Shown one piece after another: positions 1 through 8,513 of a DNA stretch of 64,000 nt. Each line of letters begins with the position of its first letter. Positions within the stretch are counted from its first letter, which is position 1. A program made the position numbers and the translations under genes. This DNA is from Mycolicibacterium neworleansense (GTDB taxonomy: Bacteria; Actinomycetota; Actinomycetes; Mycobacteriales; Mycobacteriaceae), in NCBI RefSeq assembly GCF_001245615.1, contig NZ_CWKH01000003.1, positions 496,001-560,000 of the forward strand, given 5' to 3'. The notes beneath the pieces are model-generated. The model saw only the letters and a program-made list of their open reading frames with translations, was not told the DNA's origin and ran no database searches.

Positions 1-548
1 TGGAAACGGCGGTAGAGGGTTTCGCTGGAGAACTCGACGGGGCCGTTCAGCGTGCGCTCGACGTCACCCGGCAGAACCGGTCGCAGATAAAACCAGTCAC
101 CGTTGCGCACCTGCACGGGGATGGGCGTGATGAATCCGGCCAGCCGCTGACGCGCGATGCGCACCAGGCGGTCGAACATCCCGGGCAGGTGCAGGATGAC
201 CTCGAACGCCTCGCGGTCGCCCACCCAGCCCGTCACCGGATCGAGGGCGGTCACCGTGGCGGTGCGCGACGCGTCGCGCAACAGCGCGATCTCCCCGATG
301 ATCAGGCCAGGTTCCAGCTCGGCGACCACGGCCTGGCCGTCGGGCCCGTCATGGACCACCTGGGTGCGTCCCGAGGCGATCAACATGAACGTCAGGGCCG
401 GATCACCCTGCCGGATCAGCACCTGCCCGGCCGGGGCCGACAGCGGCCGCAGCACGGTGGTCAACGGCTCCAGCACCGAAGGCCGGCATCCGGCGAAGAA
501 CTCCAGCGCCGCCAGGTCGGCGGCGCTGATCTCGGTCAGATCGGCCAC
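1..548 (-). CDS. pat: cAMP-regulated protein lysine acetyltransferase Pat (partial, C-terminus off window)
   Basis: The N-terminal 182 residues are visible; the gene runs off the left edge. Residues about 10-140 form a cyclic-nucleotide-binding domain, with a phosphate-binding cassette reading GEIALLRDASRTATV. The stretch from about residue 150 (WFYLRPVLPGDVERTLNGP) is the linker and start of the GNAT domain seen in mycobacterial Pat/KATmt (Rv0998, MSMEG_5458). In that family cAMP binding relieves autoinhibition, and the enzyme acetylates lysines of acyl-CoA synthetases and universal stress proteins. The GTG start gives MADLTEI. It lies 32 bp after modA on the same strand, so the two may be co-transcribed. 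The catalytic half cannot be checked here. Confidence 0.9.
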   Translation of the reverse strand, partial: MADLTEISAADLAALEFFAGCRPSVLEPLTTVLRPLSAPAGQVLIRQGDPALTFMLIASGRTQVVHDGPDGQAVVAELEPGLIIGEIALLRDASRTATVTALDPVTGWVGDREAFEVILHLPGMFDRLVRIARQRLAGFITPIPVQVRNGDWFYLRPVLPGDVERTLNGPVEFSSETLYRRF

Positions 549-580
549 GGTCCCAGGCTACGGGGCCGTCGCGGACTGAG

Positions 581-1366
581 TCAGGGCTTGGCGAATCCGG
601 CCTTGGCCAGCGCCTTTTGGCCGGCCTCACCGATCACCAGGTCGACGAAGCGGTGCGCCAGTTCGGCGTGCCGGGACTCCTTGAGCACGGCGGCGGGGTA
701 GGTGTTGACGGCCTGGGCCGCCTCGGGGAAGGCGACGCTGGTGACCTTGTCCCCGGCTCCGGCGGCATCGGTGACATAGACCAGGCCGGCGTCGGCTTGT
801 CCGCTGGTCACCTTGCCCAGCACGTCGGTGACCGAGGTCTCTTCACTCACCGGGGACAGCGTCACCCCGGTGGCCTTCTCGACCTTCGCGGTGGCACCGC
901 CGCAGGGAACCGGCGGGGCGCACACCACCACGCTGGTACCGGGCTTGGCCAGGTCGGCAAAAGTTTTGATGCCCTTGGGATTCCCGGGTGCGACGGCGAT
1001 GGTCAAGGTATTGGTGGCGAAGTTCACCGGGCCGCCCTCGACCAGGTCGGCGGCCACCGCCTTGTCCATGTTCCGGGTATCGGCCGAGGCGAACACGTCG
1101 GCGTCGGCGCCCTGGGTGAGCTGGGTGACAAGGTCGGAGGATCCGGCGAACGAGAACTCCACGGAGCTGCCGGGGTTGTCGGTCTCGAACTGCTCGCCGA
1201 TCTCGGTGAACGCCGACTTCAGCGAGGCCGCGGCGAACACTGTGATCGAGCCTCCCCCGGCGGCACTCGACGGTCCCGACGCATTCTCGGTCGCGCTGCA
1301 GCCACTGATCAGGGCGGTCGCCCCCACGGCGCTGAGCGCCACTGCGAACATCCGGGCTCGGTTCAC
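581..1366 (-). CDS. modA: ModA-type molybdate-binding lipoprotein
   Basis: This is a 261-residue periplasmic-binding-protein homologue. The N-terminal signal ends in a lipobox, ISGC, with the acylated cysteine at about residue 23. The mature part opens with SITVFAAASLKSAFTEIGEQF and contains FSFAGSSDLVTQLTQGADADVFASAD, the standard ModA ligand-binding signature. It should capture molybdate or tungstate outside the membrane for an ABC importer. The GTG start at 1366 is preceded by AAAGGA and overlaps the stop of the upstream regulator as GTGA, so translation is coupled. Oddly, no modB or modC follows; the next gene is pat. The permease and ATPase must lie elsewhere or be missing. Confidence 0.9.
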   Translation of the reverse strand: MNRARMFAVALSAVGATALISGCSATENASGPSSAAGGGSITVFAAASLKSAFTEIGEQFETDNPGSSVEFSFAGSSDLVTQLTQGADADVFASADTRNMDKAVAADLVEGGPVNFATNTLTIAVAPGNPKGIKTFADLAKPGTSVVVCAPPVPCGGATAKVEKATGVTLSPVSEETSVTDVLGKVTSGQADAGLVYVTDAAGAGDKVTSVAFPEAAQAVNTYPAAVLKESRHAELAHRFVDLVIGEAGQKALAKAGFAKP

Positions 1367-1770
1367 GATGGTCCTTTCGGGGTTTCCACGATCACTGTCG
1401 TGGCCTTGACCACCGCGACGGCCACACTGCCGGGGGCGAGGCCGAGATCGCGCACTGATTGACTGCTCATCAGCGACACCACGGTGAAGGGGCCGCACTG
1501 CATTTCCACCTGGGCCATCACCCCGTCAGCGATGACGTCGGTGACCAGGCCGACGAACCGGTTTCGCGCCGAGCTGCCGATGCCGAGCGGATCCTTGGGC
1601 GCCGCAGCGGCATTGGCGCGGGCGAACGCCGCCAGCGCGGCTCCGTCGATCACCTTGCGGCCGGAGCCGTCGAGATGGGCCGGCAGCGACCCGTCGTCGA
1701 TCCAGCGACGCACCGTGTCGTCACTGACGCCGAGCAGTTCGGCCGCCTCGCGGACCCGGATGTCTGGCAC
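1363..1770 (-). CDS. HTH/TOBE molybdate-responsive regulator (Mop-type)
   Basis: This 135-residue protein has an excisionase/MerR-like helix-turn-helix at residues 1-50 (IRVREAAELLGVSDDTVRRWIDDG). A single C-terminal TOBE/Mop domain at about 65-135 (SARNRFVGLVTDVIADGVMAQVEM) is the fold that binds molybdate in ModE, ModC and Mop proteins. It overlaps modA by 4 bp, so it probably senses molybdate and controls its own operon. The GTG at 1770 has no ribosome binding site, but TACGCT sits 7 nt before it, the spacing of a leaderless mycobacterial promoter. An ATG at 1794 is the alternative start. Confidence 0.8.
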   Translation of the reverse strand: MPDIRVREAAELLGVSDDTVRRWIDDGSLPAHLDGSGRKVIDGAALAAFARANAAAAPKDPLGIGSSARNRFVGLVTDVIADGVMAQVEMQCGPFTVVSLMSSQSVRDLGLAPGSVAVAVVKATTVIVETPKGPS

Positions 1771-1898
1771 CGCGACAGCGTATCGGCACTCCATCGGCCC
1801 AACAACCGCAAATACCGGGGAATGGCCTTGTTTGATCCGCAGGTGCGGAACCCGCTCGCGCCACACTGCCCCCCTTGAGCGCGCCGGAGCTCCCCCGC

Positions 1899-2453
1899 TT
1901 ACCCGCCGAACTGGACGGCGGCCAGCTCGAGGGCCTTGCCCTCCAGCCGCTGGCCCAGATAGATCTCGGCCTGCATGAGCCGCTCGCAGTGCCACCGAAT
2001 GTCCTCGGCGTGTTCCCGAGATGCCGTGTAGCGCACCGCCATAGTCGTCACGTCGATGCGGCGGGTGTCACGCACCCTGAGGTCCTCGGCCACCTTGAAG
2101 CCGTCGTCTTCGGCAGCCGCGATGGCCTCGAGCACCTGGCCCACGGCCAGCCGGATGTCCCGGCAGCCGTTCTCGGCTATTTCGGAGGCCTCACGCTGGA
2201 TGTCGCCCTGCTTGCGAACCACGACGGCGTCGGCGCTGACCTGTTCACCCGCGACCTCACTGGCCGGGCCGGACCACTCCGCCCCGCCGGGCGCGTGCAC
2301 GTTCTGCCGATGCCACTCGAACAGTTCCTCGGATTCGGCCGCCAATTGCCGCCAGCGGGCAGCAGCATCCGCGAGATACGTTGTATCCCAACTCTCCAAC
2401 CGAGAGCGAGTCAGTGCCCCACCTGACAGACCGGCGGCGGATACATCATTCAC
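1899..2453 (-). CDS. WXG100-like / ESX-secretion-type protein, partner of the EspC-like gene
   Basis: This 184-residue, largely helical protein has the look of an ESX-type substrate N-terminal domain: an early W-rich segment (LESWDTTYLADAAARWRQLAAESEELF) followed by long amphipathic helices. Its ATG overlaps the stop of the EspC-like gene by 4 bp (ATGA), a typical arrangement for obligate heterodimer partners in type VII secretion. In mycobacteria such N-terminal domains often sit on much longer proteins with C-terminal enzymatic or toxin domains. Here the protein ends after the helical domain (AVQFGG, then stop), so it is either a stand-alone partner or a truncated remnant. No ESX core genes are nearby. 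Confidence 0.6.
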   Translation of the reverse strand: MNDVSAAGLSGGALTRSRLESWDTTYLADAAARWRQLAAESEELFEWHRQNVHAPGGAEWSGPASEVAGEQVSADAVVVRKQGDIQREASEIAENGCRDIRLAVGQVLEAIAAAEDDGFKVAEDLRVRDTRRIDVTTMAVRYTASREHAEDIRWHCERLMQAEIYLGQRLEGKALELAAVQFGG

Positions 2454-2725
2454 ATCAACTCCGCCAGACCTCCGGCGTGTTGTTCATCGCTCGCGGCGTA
2501 GCGATGCGCGGCGGCAGACAGATGCCCCGCCTGCGCGCTCACTCGACCCGATTGGCAGGCCCGCGCGGAGATCACCGCGTCATCCATCGCCGAGACGCCG
2601 CTACTGCTGGGGTAGCCCCCGGCGTCGGGGCGGGCAGGCGGTACCCCCAATTCGGCAGCAATCAACTCGCTGCTGGTGGCCCCCGCACGAAGCGCCCCCG
2701 GGTCCACTCTCAGATCGTTTGCCAT
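2450..2725 (-). CDS. EspC-like (DUF2580-type) small secreted protein
   Basis: This 91-residue protein begins MANDLRVDPGALRAGATSSELIA, the pattern of the EspC/DUF2580 family of ESX-associated small helical proteins (V-x-P-x-x-L-R-x-A at the start). The remainder is Ala/Ser-rich helix with no Trp-X-Gly. The ATG at 2725 is chosen because GGGGGA lies 6 bp upstream; the frame is open further upstream without support. It is the first gene of a two-gene operon with the WXG-like gene. The pair probably forms a helical dimer recognised by an ESX system encoded elsewhere. Confidence 0.65.
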   Translation of the reverse strand: MANDLRVDPGALRAGATSSELIAAELGVPPARPDAGGYPSSSGVSAMDDAVISARACQSGRVSAQAGHLSAAAHRYAASDEQHAGGLAELM

Positions 2726-2864
2726 AGCAATCCCCCAACTGGCCAATCTGCTCCCCGAGGCTAACCGAATCGGCTGGGTTGAGCCCAGGGGCTGAGCAAG
2801 TATGCCATTGCAAACTGGCGTCGACCAAGACCGGGTTCGTGTCCTTCCGGTCACCGACCGGCCA

Positions 2865-3602
2865 TCAACCGGCCATCGTCAAGCCTCCACTGACACTGAG
2901 GACTTGGCCAGTGATGAAGCTGGCATCGTCGGAGGCGAAGAAGAGGACAGCCTTGGCGACCTCCTCGGGTTTGGCGACCCGACGGAACGGGATGGCCCGG
3001 ATCAGTCCGTCGCGAACCTTGTCCGGAAGCGAATCGAACAGCGGGGTGTCGGTCGGTCCAGGGCAAACACAGTTGACGTTGATCTCATGGCGAGCCATCT
3101 CGCGCGCCAGCGACTTGGTGAAGGCGATGACCCCACCCTTGGTACCGGCGTACACCGTCTCCCCCAGACTGCCCACCCGTCCTGCATCGCTGGCAATGTT
3201 GACGATCTTTGCCGTGGTTCCCGCGGCGAGGATGGTTTCGAGGAAGGCATGGGTGAGCCGGACGGGTCCGAGAAAGTTCACCGCGACCAATGCCTGCCAG
3301 AGCGTGTCGTCATTCGACATGAACGGCTCGACTCGGTCGAAGCCCGCGGCGTTGACGATGACGGCCGGCGGTCCGTAGGCGGCGACGACGTCGTCGCGCA
3401 GTGTGCCCACGGCCGTCGGGTCGGCAAGGTCGACCACATGCGCGGTGGCGTTCGCACGGTTCCGCACCGTCTGGGTGAGACCCGCTTCATTGCGGTCGAC
3501 GGCCGCGACCGTGGCGCCGGCGTTCTCCAGCGCGATCGCGATAGCCCGACCGATTCCCGACGCAGCACCCGTGACGACGGCGACTTTGTTCTCGAATCGC
3601 AC
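2865..3602 (-). CDS. Short-chain dehydrogenase/reductase (3-hydroxyacyl-CoA type)
   Basis: This is a 245-residue classical SDR. The cofactor motif VVTGAASGIGRA is at about residues 8-19, and D at the end of strand 2 (AAVDRNEAG) points to NAD preference. The NAG motif is slightly altered (NAAG). The catalytic Ser and YxxxK are present (NIASDAGRVGSLGETVYAGTKGG split around Ser and Tyr). The GTG start at 3602 follows GGGAGG at 7 bp. The gene is divergent from a crotonase-family gene across a 153-bp promoter region, so the two probably act together on a CoA thioester in a beta-oxidation-like or ring-degradation pathway. The substrate cannot be read from the sequence. Confidence 0.85.
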   Translation of the reverse strand: MRFENKVAVVTGAASGIGRAIAIALENAGATVAAVDRNEAGLTQTVRNRANATAHVVDLADPTAVGTLRDDVVAAYGPPAVIVNAAGFDRVEPFMSNDDTLWQALVAVNFLGPVRLTHAFLETILAAGTTAKIVNIASDAGRVGSLGETVYAGTKGGVIAFTKSLAREMARHEINVNCVCPGPTDTPLFDSLPDKVRDGLIRAIPFRRVAKPEEVAKAVLFFASDDASFITGQVLSVSGGLTMAG

Positions 3603-3688
3603 TATCCGACCTCCCGATCTGCGGTGATGTGGATCCCTACAGCCACTATCTGCCGGCCGGACAAGAAAATCAACCAGTCGGTCGAGGA

Positions 3689-3723
3689 TTGACTTACCTG
3701 GTCGAAAAACCGTAGCTTCGGTT
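3689..3723 (+). promoter_or_regulatory. Probable promoter and operator of the crotonase gene
   Basis: TTGACT at 3689-3694 and TAGCTT at 3713-3718, 18 bp apart, make a plausible -35/-10 pair for the gene starting at 3756. The -10 is embedded in the inverted repeat AACCG-TAGCTT-CGGTT (3708-3723), where a repressor such as the TetR protein at 4547-5161 could block transcription. The operator role is inferred from position only. Confidence 0.4.
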
Positions 3724-3755
3724 GAACAGCATGCCCGGGCAGAAGGAGTACCGAC

Positions 3756-4553
3756 GTGAATTTCGCTGACTACCAGCAGCTGACGCTGACCCGCCGGGAC
3801 AACGGCGTCCTGCTGATCACACTGAACCGGCCGGAGAAACACAACGCCGCCGACGAAGGCATGCACACCGAGTTGGCCAACATCTGGAAGGACGTCGCGG
3901 CCGATCCACAGACCCGGGTCGCCGTGATCACCGGCGCCGGCAAGGCTTTCAGCGCCGGCGGCGATCTGGCGATGGTCGAGCGGATGGCCGGTGACTACGA
4001 CCGGGTGTCACACATGCTGACCGAGATGAGCGAGCTGGTCTACAACATGATCAACTGCGACAAGCCGATCGTGTCCGCCATCAACGGCGTCGCGGTCGGG
4101 GCCGGCGCGGTGGCCGCCCTGCTCGCCGACGTCGCCATCATTGCCGAGGACGCCCGGATCGGCGACGGACACGTCAAGCTCGGGGTGGCCGCCGGCGACC
4201 ATGCCGCCATCATCTGGCCCCTGCTGGCCGGCACGGCCAAGGCGAAATACTACCTGATGACCGGCGAGATGATCGGCGGCCTCGAGGCCGAGCGGATCGG
4301 GATGGTGGCCAAAGCCCTTCCACGCGAGGAGGTTCTGGAGGAGGCGCTGCGGATCGCCGACAATCTGGCCACCGGCGCCCAACAGGCGATCCGGCTGACC
4401 AAACGCGCACTCAACAACTGGCTGCGCAACGCGGGCCCGATCTTCGACCAGTCCGCGGCCTACGAGATGCTGACCTTCCTCGGTCCGGACGTGGTCGAGG
4501 GCTACACCGCCCTACGGGAAAAGCGTGCACCCCGCTTCCCGTCGGCTCAGTAG
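3756..4553 (+). CDS. Crotonase (enoyl-CoA hydratase/isomerase) superfamily protein lacking both catalytic glutamates
   Basis: This 265-residue crotonase-fold protein has the oxyanion-hole segments FSAGGDLAM (about residue 67) and [13 protein letters not shown] (about 110). In true hydratases the positions equivalent to rat Glu144 and Glu164 are glutamates. Here they read Val (GAGAVA) and His (GDGHVKLG). It is therefore unlikely to hydrate enoyl-CoA and may be a hydrolase, isomerase, decarboxylase or dehalogenase-like member. The GTG start follows AGAAGGAG. It is divergent from the SDR, and its 3' end overlaps the convergent TetR gene by 7 bp. Confidence 0.8.
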   Translation: MNFADYQQLTLTRRDNGVLLITLNRPEKHNAADEGMHTELANIWKDVAADPQTRVAVITGAGKAFSAGGDLAMVERMAGDYDRVSHMLTEMSELVYNMINCDKPIVSAINGVAVGAGAVAALLADVAIIAEDARIGDGHVKLGVAAGDHAAIIWPLLAGTAKAKYYLMTGEMIGGLEAERIGMVAKALPREEVLEEALRIADNLATGAQQAIRLTKRALNNWLRNAGPIFDQSAAYEMLTFLGPDVVEGYTALREKRAPRFPSAQ

Positions 4554-5161
4554 AACAGGCACAGGGCACGGTCGACGATGGCGGCGCGCAGCTGGGCACG
4601 GTCGTCGTCGTGCATCCCCGGGCCGATCCACACCGAGGACTGGTTGAGGATACCGTGCAGGCACTGCAGAGCGACATTGACCTCAGGACAGGTGAATTCG
4701 CCGTCGGCCACACCCCGCTCCACCACCCGGCGGAACACCGAGTCGTGACGGCGGCGCATGTCCTTCATCGGTTCCTCGAAGACCTCGGGCCAGCCGCGCG
4801 GCCAGGAGAACACCGCGGCAACTTCGGGCGCGGTCTCGGTCAGGATGCGGATCTGCTCGTCGATCAGCGCGGCCAGGTGCTCACGGGCACCGGCCTCGCC
4901 CAGGGCGTCCTCGCGTACGGAGAGCCGCTGCAGCACTTCCTGGGTGAGGGTCTCCAGCGCCGCCGAAACCAAGGCGTCCTTTGACGAAAAGTAATGGTAG
5001 AGAGTTGCTTTGGCGATGTCGGTCTGCTCAGCGACATCTTCCAGGCTCATCCCCTGGTAGCCGGACTCGGTGAGGATGCGGGTAGCCGTCTTGACGATCT
5101 CGGCCTTACGCCGGTCACGGCGGCGCGCCACGCGACTGGAACCCGCTGGCTGATCCACCAC
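4547..5161 (-). CDS. TetR-family transcriptional regulator
   Basis: This 204-residue protein has the N-terminal TetR DNA-binding domain at about 15-62 (KAEIVKTATRILTESGYQGMS, then IAKATLYHYFSSKDALV). The C-terminal half is a helical ligand-binding domain of ordinary length. It is convergent with the crotonase gene, with stops overlapping by 7 bp, and is the only regulator close to the SDR/crotonase pair. It may repress the divergent promoter region at 3603-3755 in response to an acyl-CoA or similar ligand. That is inference from position. Confidence 0.85.
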   Translation of the reverse strand: MVDQPAGSSRVARRRDRRKAEIVKTATRILTESGYQGMSLEDVAEQTDIAKATLYHYFSSKDALVSAALETLTQEVLQRLSVREDALGEAGAREHLAALIDEQIRILTETAPEVAAVFSWPRGWPEVFEEPMKDMRRRHDSVFRRVVERGVADGEFTCPEVNVALQCLHGILNQSSVWIGPGMHDDDRAQLRAAIVDRALCLFY

Positions 5162-5214
5162 GGACCCATCCTAACCAGGCGCGGTCGGCTATTCGACCGC
5201 ATGGACGAATAATG

Positions 5215-5784
5215 TCAGAGCTTGTAGTGGCAGTAGACCAGGCGGTGCCCGTCGAGCAGTTCACGAATCTCGGCGATGAATCCCTCGGACAGTTCGTCCC
5301 AATTCCAGACCGTCAGGCCGAGAGCACCAAACGCCCACGGGTATCCCCAATCCCAGTCATTGAGTCCGTTCTCGGCACGACAGCCCAGACACGGTACAAG
5401 CCCCTGCCCGCCGGCGAGCCACTCGCTGATCGCACTGTCAATCGCGGTGTCCCAGCGGCCTTGCTCCCGAGGTGTCATCGACTCGACATGAGCGCACTTC
5501 GCGCAGGTCACCGCCTCCAGGTCTGCACCCCAGTACACCTGCCGGCCCGATTCGACAATAAGGCCGTTCGTCCAATAGTGCGGAGCCGCAACAGATTCGT
5601 TGCCGATCGCGTAGCCATAACGTTCGCCGGGAGGGTGGCCGACCGGCGCTCCCAGAACGCAGTCGGTGACCTCCTCGGCCACGACACCGCGCTCGATCAA
5701 CCACGATTCGAGTCGCTGCTTCAGCACCGGTGCTTCCGCGTCGCTCGCCTCGACATCGGTCAGGGTCTGTGCATAGTCGCCCAC
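5215..5784 (-). CDS. Conserved hypothetical protein with two CxxC motifs (zinc-ribbon-like)
   Basis: I do not recognise this 189-residue protein. It contains CAKC (about residue 94) and CLGC (about 133), a spacing consistent with one bound zinc. It is Trp-rich (WNWDEL, WDWGYPWAF, YYW-like segments), and has no signal peptide or membrane segment. The start is a GTG with TACGAT seven bases upstream and no ribosome binding site, as in leaderless mycobacterial genes. It lies between two regulators on the same strand, and its context gives no function. Confidence 0.6.
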   Translation of the reverse strand: MGDYAQTLTDVEASDAEAPVLKQRLESWLIERGVVAEEVTDCVLGAPVGHPPGERYGYAIGNESVAAPHYWTNGLIVESGRQVYWGADLEAVTCAKCAHVESMTPREQGRWDTAIDSAISEWLAGGQGLVPCLGCRAENGLNDWDWGYPWAFGALGLTVWNWDELSEGFIAEIRELLDGHRLVYCHYKL

Positions 5785-5829
5785 GCGAATGATCGTATTG
5801 CCGCCGTCACGGCGGTCACTGCGGCAATT

Positions 5830-6678
5830 TCACACCGACGACGGCGCGCCGATCACCGAAAGCAACTGCAGCTTCTCGTAGCTTTCACTGCCCGGAACCG
5901 CGGTGTAGACCAGGAGCGTGTGCGACTGGTCGGGGTCCAGCAGGATCTGGCAGTTGAGCTCCAGGCTCCCCACCTCGGGATGCTGATAGCGCTTGATCTC
6001 TCGCGGTCTGATGCCGACCTCATGCTGATCCCACAGGAGTTTGAACTCGTCGCTTTCTGCGGTGAGCAGCTCGGCGTATCGAGCGGCCTTGGACTCCGGT
6101 CCACGCAGTGCGAGCACTCCTCGAAGCCCCGAAACGTACATGCGCGAATAGAACTCGTGGTCTCCGTGCGGGTAGCGGTCGCGGACCGCCGGGTCGGTGA
6201 ACCAGCGGTACCCGATGCTGCGTGACGCACCGGTGTACCGGCACAGGTCGCCCACGAGGGCGACACCGAGCGGCGTCTGCCGCAGGGTCTCCCCCAACTC
6301 GGTCACGATCTCGGCCGGAGTGTCGGTGAGCCGGTCGAAGATACGCAGCATGCCGGGGCTGACGTGGTCACTGCTCGACCCGCGCGCGGGCGGTTGGTGC
6401 CCGGCCAGGCGGAAGAGGTGGTCGCGCTCATCCAGCGTCAAGTGCAGTCCTTGCGCGATCGAGGCGATCATCTGCTCAGAGGGCTGCGGGCCGCGTTCCT
6501 GTTCCAGACGCGAGTAGTAGTCCGTCGACATGTGGCATAGTGCGGCGACTTCTTCGCGCCGCAGCCCACTCGTTCGGCGGCGTTGTCCGCGCGGGAGCCC
6601 GACGTCCTCGGGCTGCAAGGCCCCGCGACGGCGGACGAGGAATTCCGCCAGCCCGGCTCGATCGATCATGCACGCCAT
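5830..6678 (-). CDS. XRE-family regulator with MmyB-like ligand-binding domain
   Basis: This 282-residue protein has an N-terminal helix-turn-helix at about 20-75 ([27 protein letters not shown]), which is the MmyB-type XRE signature. The C-terminal half (about 110-270, [19 protein letters not shown] and later [16 protein letters not shown]) matches the PAS-like MmyB ligand domain, which binds fatty-acid-like ligands in characterised members. The ATG at 6678 is preceded by GGGAG. It is divergent from an SDR gene at 6757, the usual pairing for this family, so it probably controls that SDR and itself from the 78-bp shared promoter. Confidence 0.85.
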   Translation of the reverse strand: MACMIDRAGLAEFLVRRRGALQPEDVGLPRGQRRRTSGLRREEVAALCHMSTDYYSRLEQERGPQPSEQMIASIAQGLHLTLDERDHLFRLAGHQPPARGSSSDHVSPGMLRIFDRLTDTPAEIVTELGETLRQTPLGVALVGDLCRYTGASRSIGYRWFTDPAVRDRYPHGDHEFYSRMYVSGLRGVLALRGPESKAARYAELLTAESDEFKLLWDQHEVGIRPREIKRYQHPEVGSLELNCQILLDPDQSHTLLVYTAVPGSESYEKLQLLSVIGAPSSV

Positions 6679-6756
6679 TTTCTCCCGAGGCGGATTTCTC
6701 AGCCAGGGATCGACAGACCGTGGTTACGGCCGCGTCCGGCGGGCAATGTCGAGCGC

Positions 6757-7710
6757 ATGCCACACGACGACGACTTCACTATCGACGACCTGTCCGGGAA
6801 GCGGGCGCTGGTGACCGGAGCGAGCGACGGCATCGGCCTCGGTATCGCGACAAGGCTGGCGGGTGCCGGAGCCGACGTCGTCATGCCGGTCCGGAACCCA
6901 CACAAGGGCGAGGCGGCCGTCGCCAGGATCCGAGCGCAGCACCCTCGCGCGAAGTTGACCCTTGAGCAACTCGACCTGTCCTCGCTGGCGTCGGTCGCCG
7001 CGCTCGGTCAGAAGCTGTGTGCCGAGGGCGCTCCGATCCACCTGCTGGTCAACAACGCCGGGGTCATGACCCCGCCTGACCGGCAGACCACAGCAGACGG
7101 ATTCGAGCTGCAGTTCGGCACGAACCACCTGGGCCATTTCGCGCTCACCGCACATCTGCTGCCCCTGCTCAGGGCCGGTCGCGCACGGGTGACATCTCAG
7201 ACCAGTGTGGCCGCCCGCCGCGGCGCCATCAATTGGGACGACGTGAACTGGGAGCACAGCTACGACGGGATGGCCGCCTACCGGCAGTCCAAGATCGCGG
7301 TCGGGCTGTTCGGCCTGGAACTCAGCCGTCGCAGCACGGCTGGCGGCTGGGGAATCACCAGCAACGTCTCTCACCCCGGCGTCGCCCCCACCAACCTGCT
7401 GGCGGCGCGGCCGGAAGTCGGACGGGACACCGACACCCTCGACGTTCGCCTGATCCGCTGGTTCTCAGCGCGAGGCCTCATCGTCGGGACCGTGGACAGC
7501 GCAAAACTTCCCGCGCTCATGGCAGCGGCGTCTGCCCAGGCCAAGGACGGACTGTTCTACGGACCGCAATGGCCAGGGAACACCGGCGGTCCGCCCGGGG
7601 AACAGAAACTCTGGAAACCGCTGCGCGACAACGCGAACGCCACCCGGCTGTGGACGATGTCCCAGGAGCTCACGGGTGTGACTTTCGGATTGGACCAGGG
7701 GCGCCCATGA
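6757..7710 (+). CDS. SDR-family oxidoreductase (retinol-dehydrogenase-like), MmyB-regulator partner
   Basis: This 317-residue SDR has a Rossmann motif [14 protein letters not shown] (about residues 18-31), NNAGVM (about 100) and a YRQSK catalytic segment (about 175). Length and layout resemble the light-dependent protochlorophyllide reductase/retinol dehydrogenase branch. Start ATG at 6757 gives [12 protein letters not shown]. The open frame extends further upstream, but that part overlaps the divergent regulator. Divergent placement beside an MmyB-type regulator suggests induction by the regulator's ligand. The substrate is unknown. Confidence 0.8.
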   Translation: MPHDDDFTIDDLSGKRALVTGASDGIGLGIATRLAGAGADVVMPVRNPHKGEAAVARIRAQHPRAKLTLEQLDLSSLASVAALGQKLCAEGAPIHLLVNNAGVMTPPDRQTTADGFELQFGTNHLGHFALTAHLLPLLRAGRARVTSQTSVAARRGAINWDDVNWEHSYDGMAAYRQSKIAVGLFGLELSRRSTAGGWGITSNVSHPGVAPTNLLAARPEVGRDTDTLDVRLIRWFSARGLIVGTVDSAKLPALMAAASAQAKDGLFYGPQWPGNTGGPPGEQKLWKPLRDNANATRLWTMSQELTGVTFGLDQGRP

Positions 7711-7781
7711 GTAGTCCGCCACGGGAATCCGCCATGAAAGGCTGCGCTTTCGTCACAGCGCCGCAGACATGACATCTGGCA

Positions 7782-8438
7782 CTAAACCGACGAGATCCGG
7801 GTCCGTGCCACCTGCGCGGCCCCGTTGCCCGTGATCAGCCAGAGCGTGGCGAGTTGCGCGATGAAATCATCGAGGGACAGGTCGACGCCTCCGTTGACGA
7901 ATTCCAGGATGGCATCGGCCGTCCCACCGACGATGAATGCCGGCGTCACCTTCGCCAGCGGATCGGCCTCCAATTCGACCCCGTGCACGGTGCGGCCGTG
8001 GCCGATGAGTACGTCGGTGAGCCGGTGCATGACGGTGGTGCGATGGGCATCGAGCTCAGGTAACGCGGCAACACCCCCGAGCAAGACGCGTGCGCGACGG
8101 GGGTCGTCGACGAGTGCCCGCACGGCGGCCGCCACACTCGCCATGGCCTGGACTTCCAGGGGCTCCTGCGCGGCAGCGTCCGCTGCCGCAACGGTGGCGT
8201 TACGCACCTCGTCGGCGATGTCATCGACGACGGCGGCGGCCAGGCCATCGAGATCGGTGAAGCTCTCGTAGAAGTAGCGCTTGTTGAGATTGGCTGCCGT
8301 ACAGAGCTTCTCGACAGTCGCACTTCGCCATTCGTTGCGCGTCATCACGTCCATGGCGGCATCCACAAGACGCTCACGCCGTTGCCGGCGCCGAGCATCG
8401 GCGGATTGGCCCCCGTAAGCGCGATTGGCCGTTGACAC
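7782..8438 (-). CDS. TetR-family repressor of the P450 island
   Basis: This protein of about 218 residues has an N-terminal TetR domain (RRRERLVDAAMDVMTRNEW...LNKRYFYESFTDLDGL) with Arg-Tyr-Phe-Tyr at the recognition-helix end. The GTG at 8438 (or the adjacent one at 8441) is chosen because the frame further upstream crosses two operator-like palindromes at 8453-8492. The divergent operon at 8514 (unknown protein, SDR, P450) shares that region, so this is the likely local repressor and autorepressor. Confidence 0.8.
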   Translation of the reverse strand: MSTANRAYGGQSADARRRQRRERLVDAAMDVMTRNEWRSATVEKLCTAANLNKRYFYESFTDLDGLAAAVVDDIADEVRNATVAAADAAAQEPLEVQAMASVAAAVRALVDDPRRARVLLGGVAALPELDAHRTTVMHRLTDVLIGHGRTVHGVELEADPLAKVTPAFIVGGTADAILEFVNGGVDLSLDDFIAQLATLWLITGNGAAQVARTRISSV

Positions 8439-8452
8439 CACCCCGACATTCT

Positions 8453-8492
8453 GGCACGGTTCCGTACCAGACATTAGGCACGATTCCGTACC
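8453..8492. promoter_or_regulatory. Two tandem 16-bp palindromic operators
   Basis: GGCACGGTTCCGTACC (8453-8468) and GGCACGATTCCGTACC (8477-8492) are near-identical. The first is a near-perfect palindrome (GGYACGG-AACC-type half-sites), and the second has a mismatch in each arm. Their starts are 24 bp apart, and the 23-bp unit including the trailing AGAYATT is directly repeated. They lie between the divergent TetR gene and the operon starting at 8514, whose ribosome binding site GAGAGAGG begins 9 bp after the second copy. Size and symmetry fit a TetR dimer site. Confidence 0.75.
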
Positions 8493-8513
8493 AGATATTC
8501 GAGAGAGGTGCCC

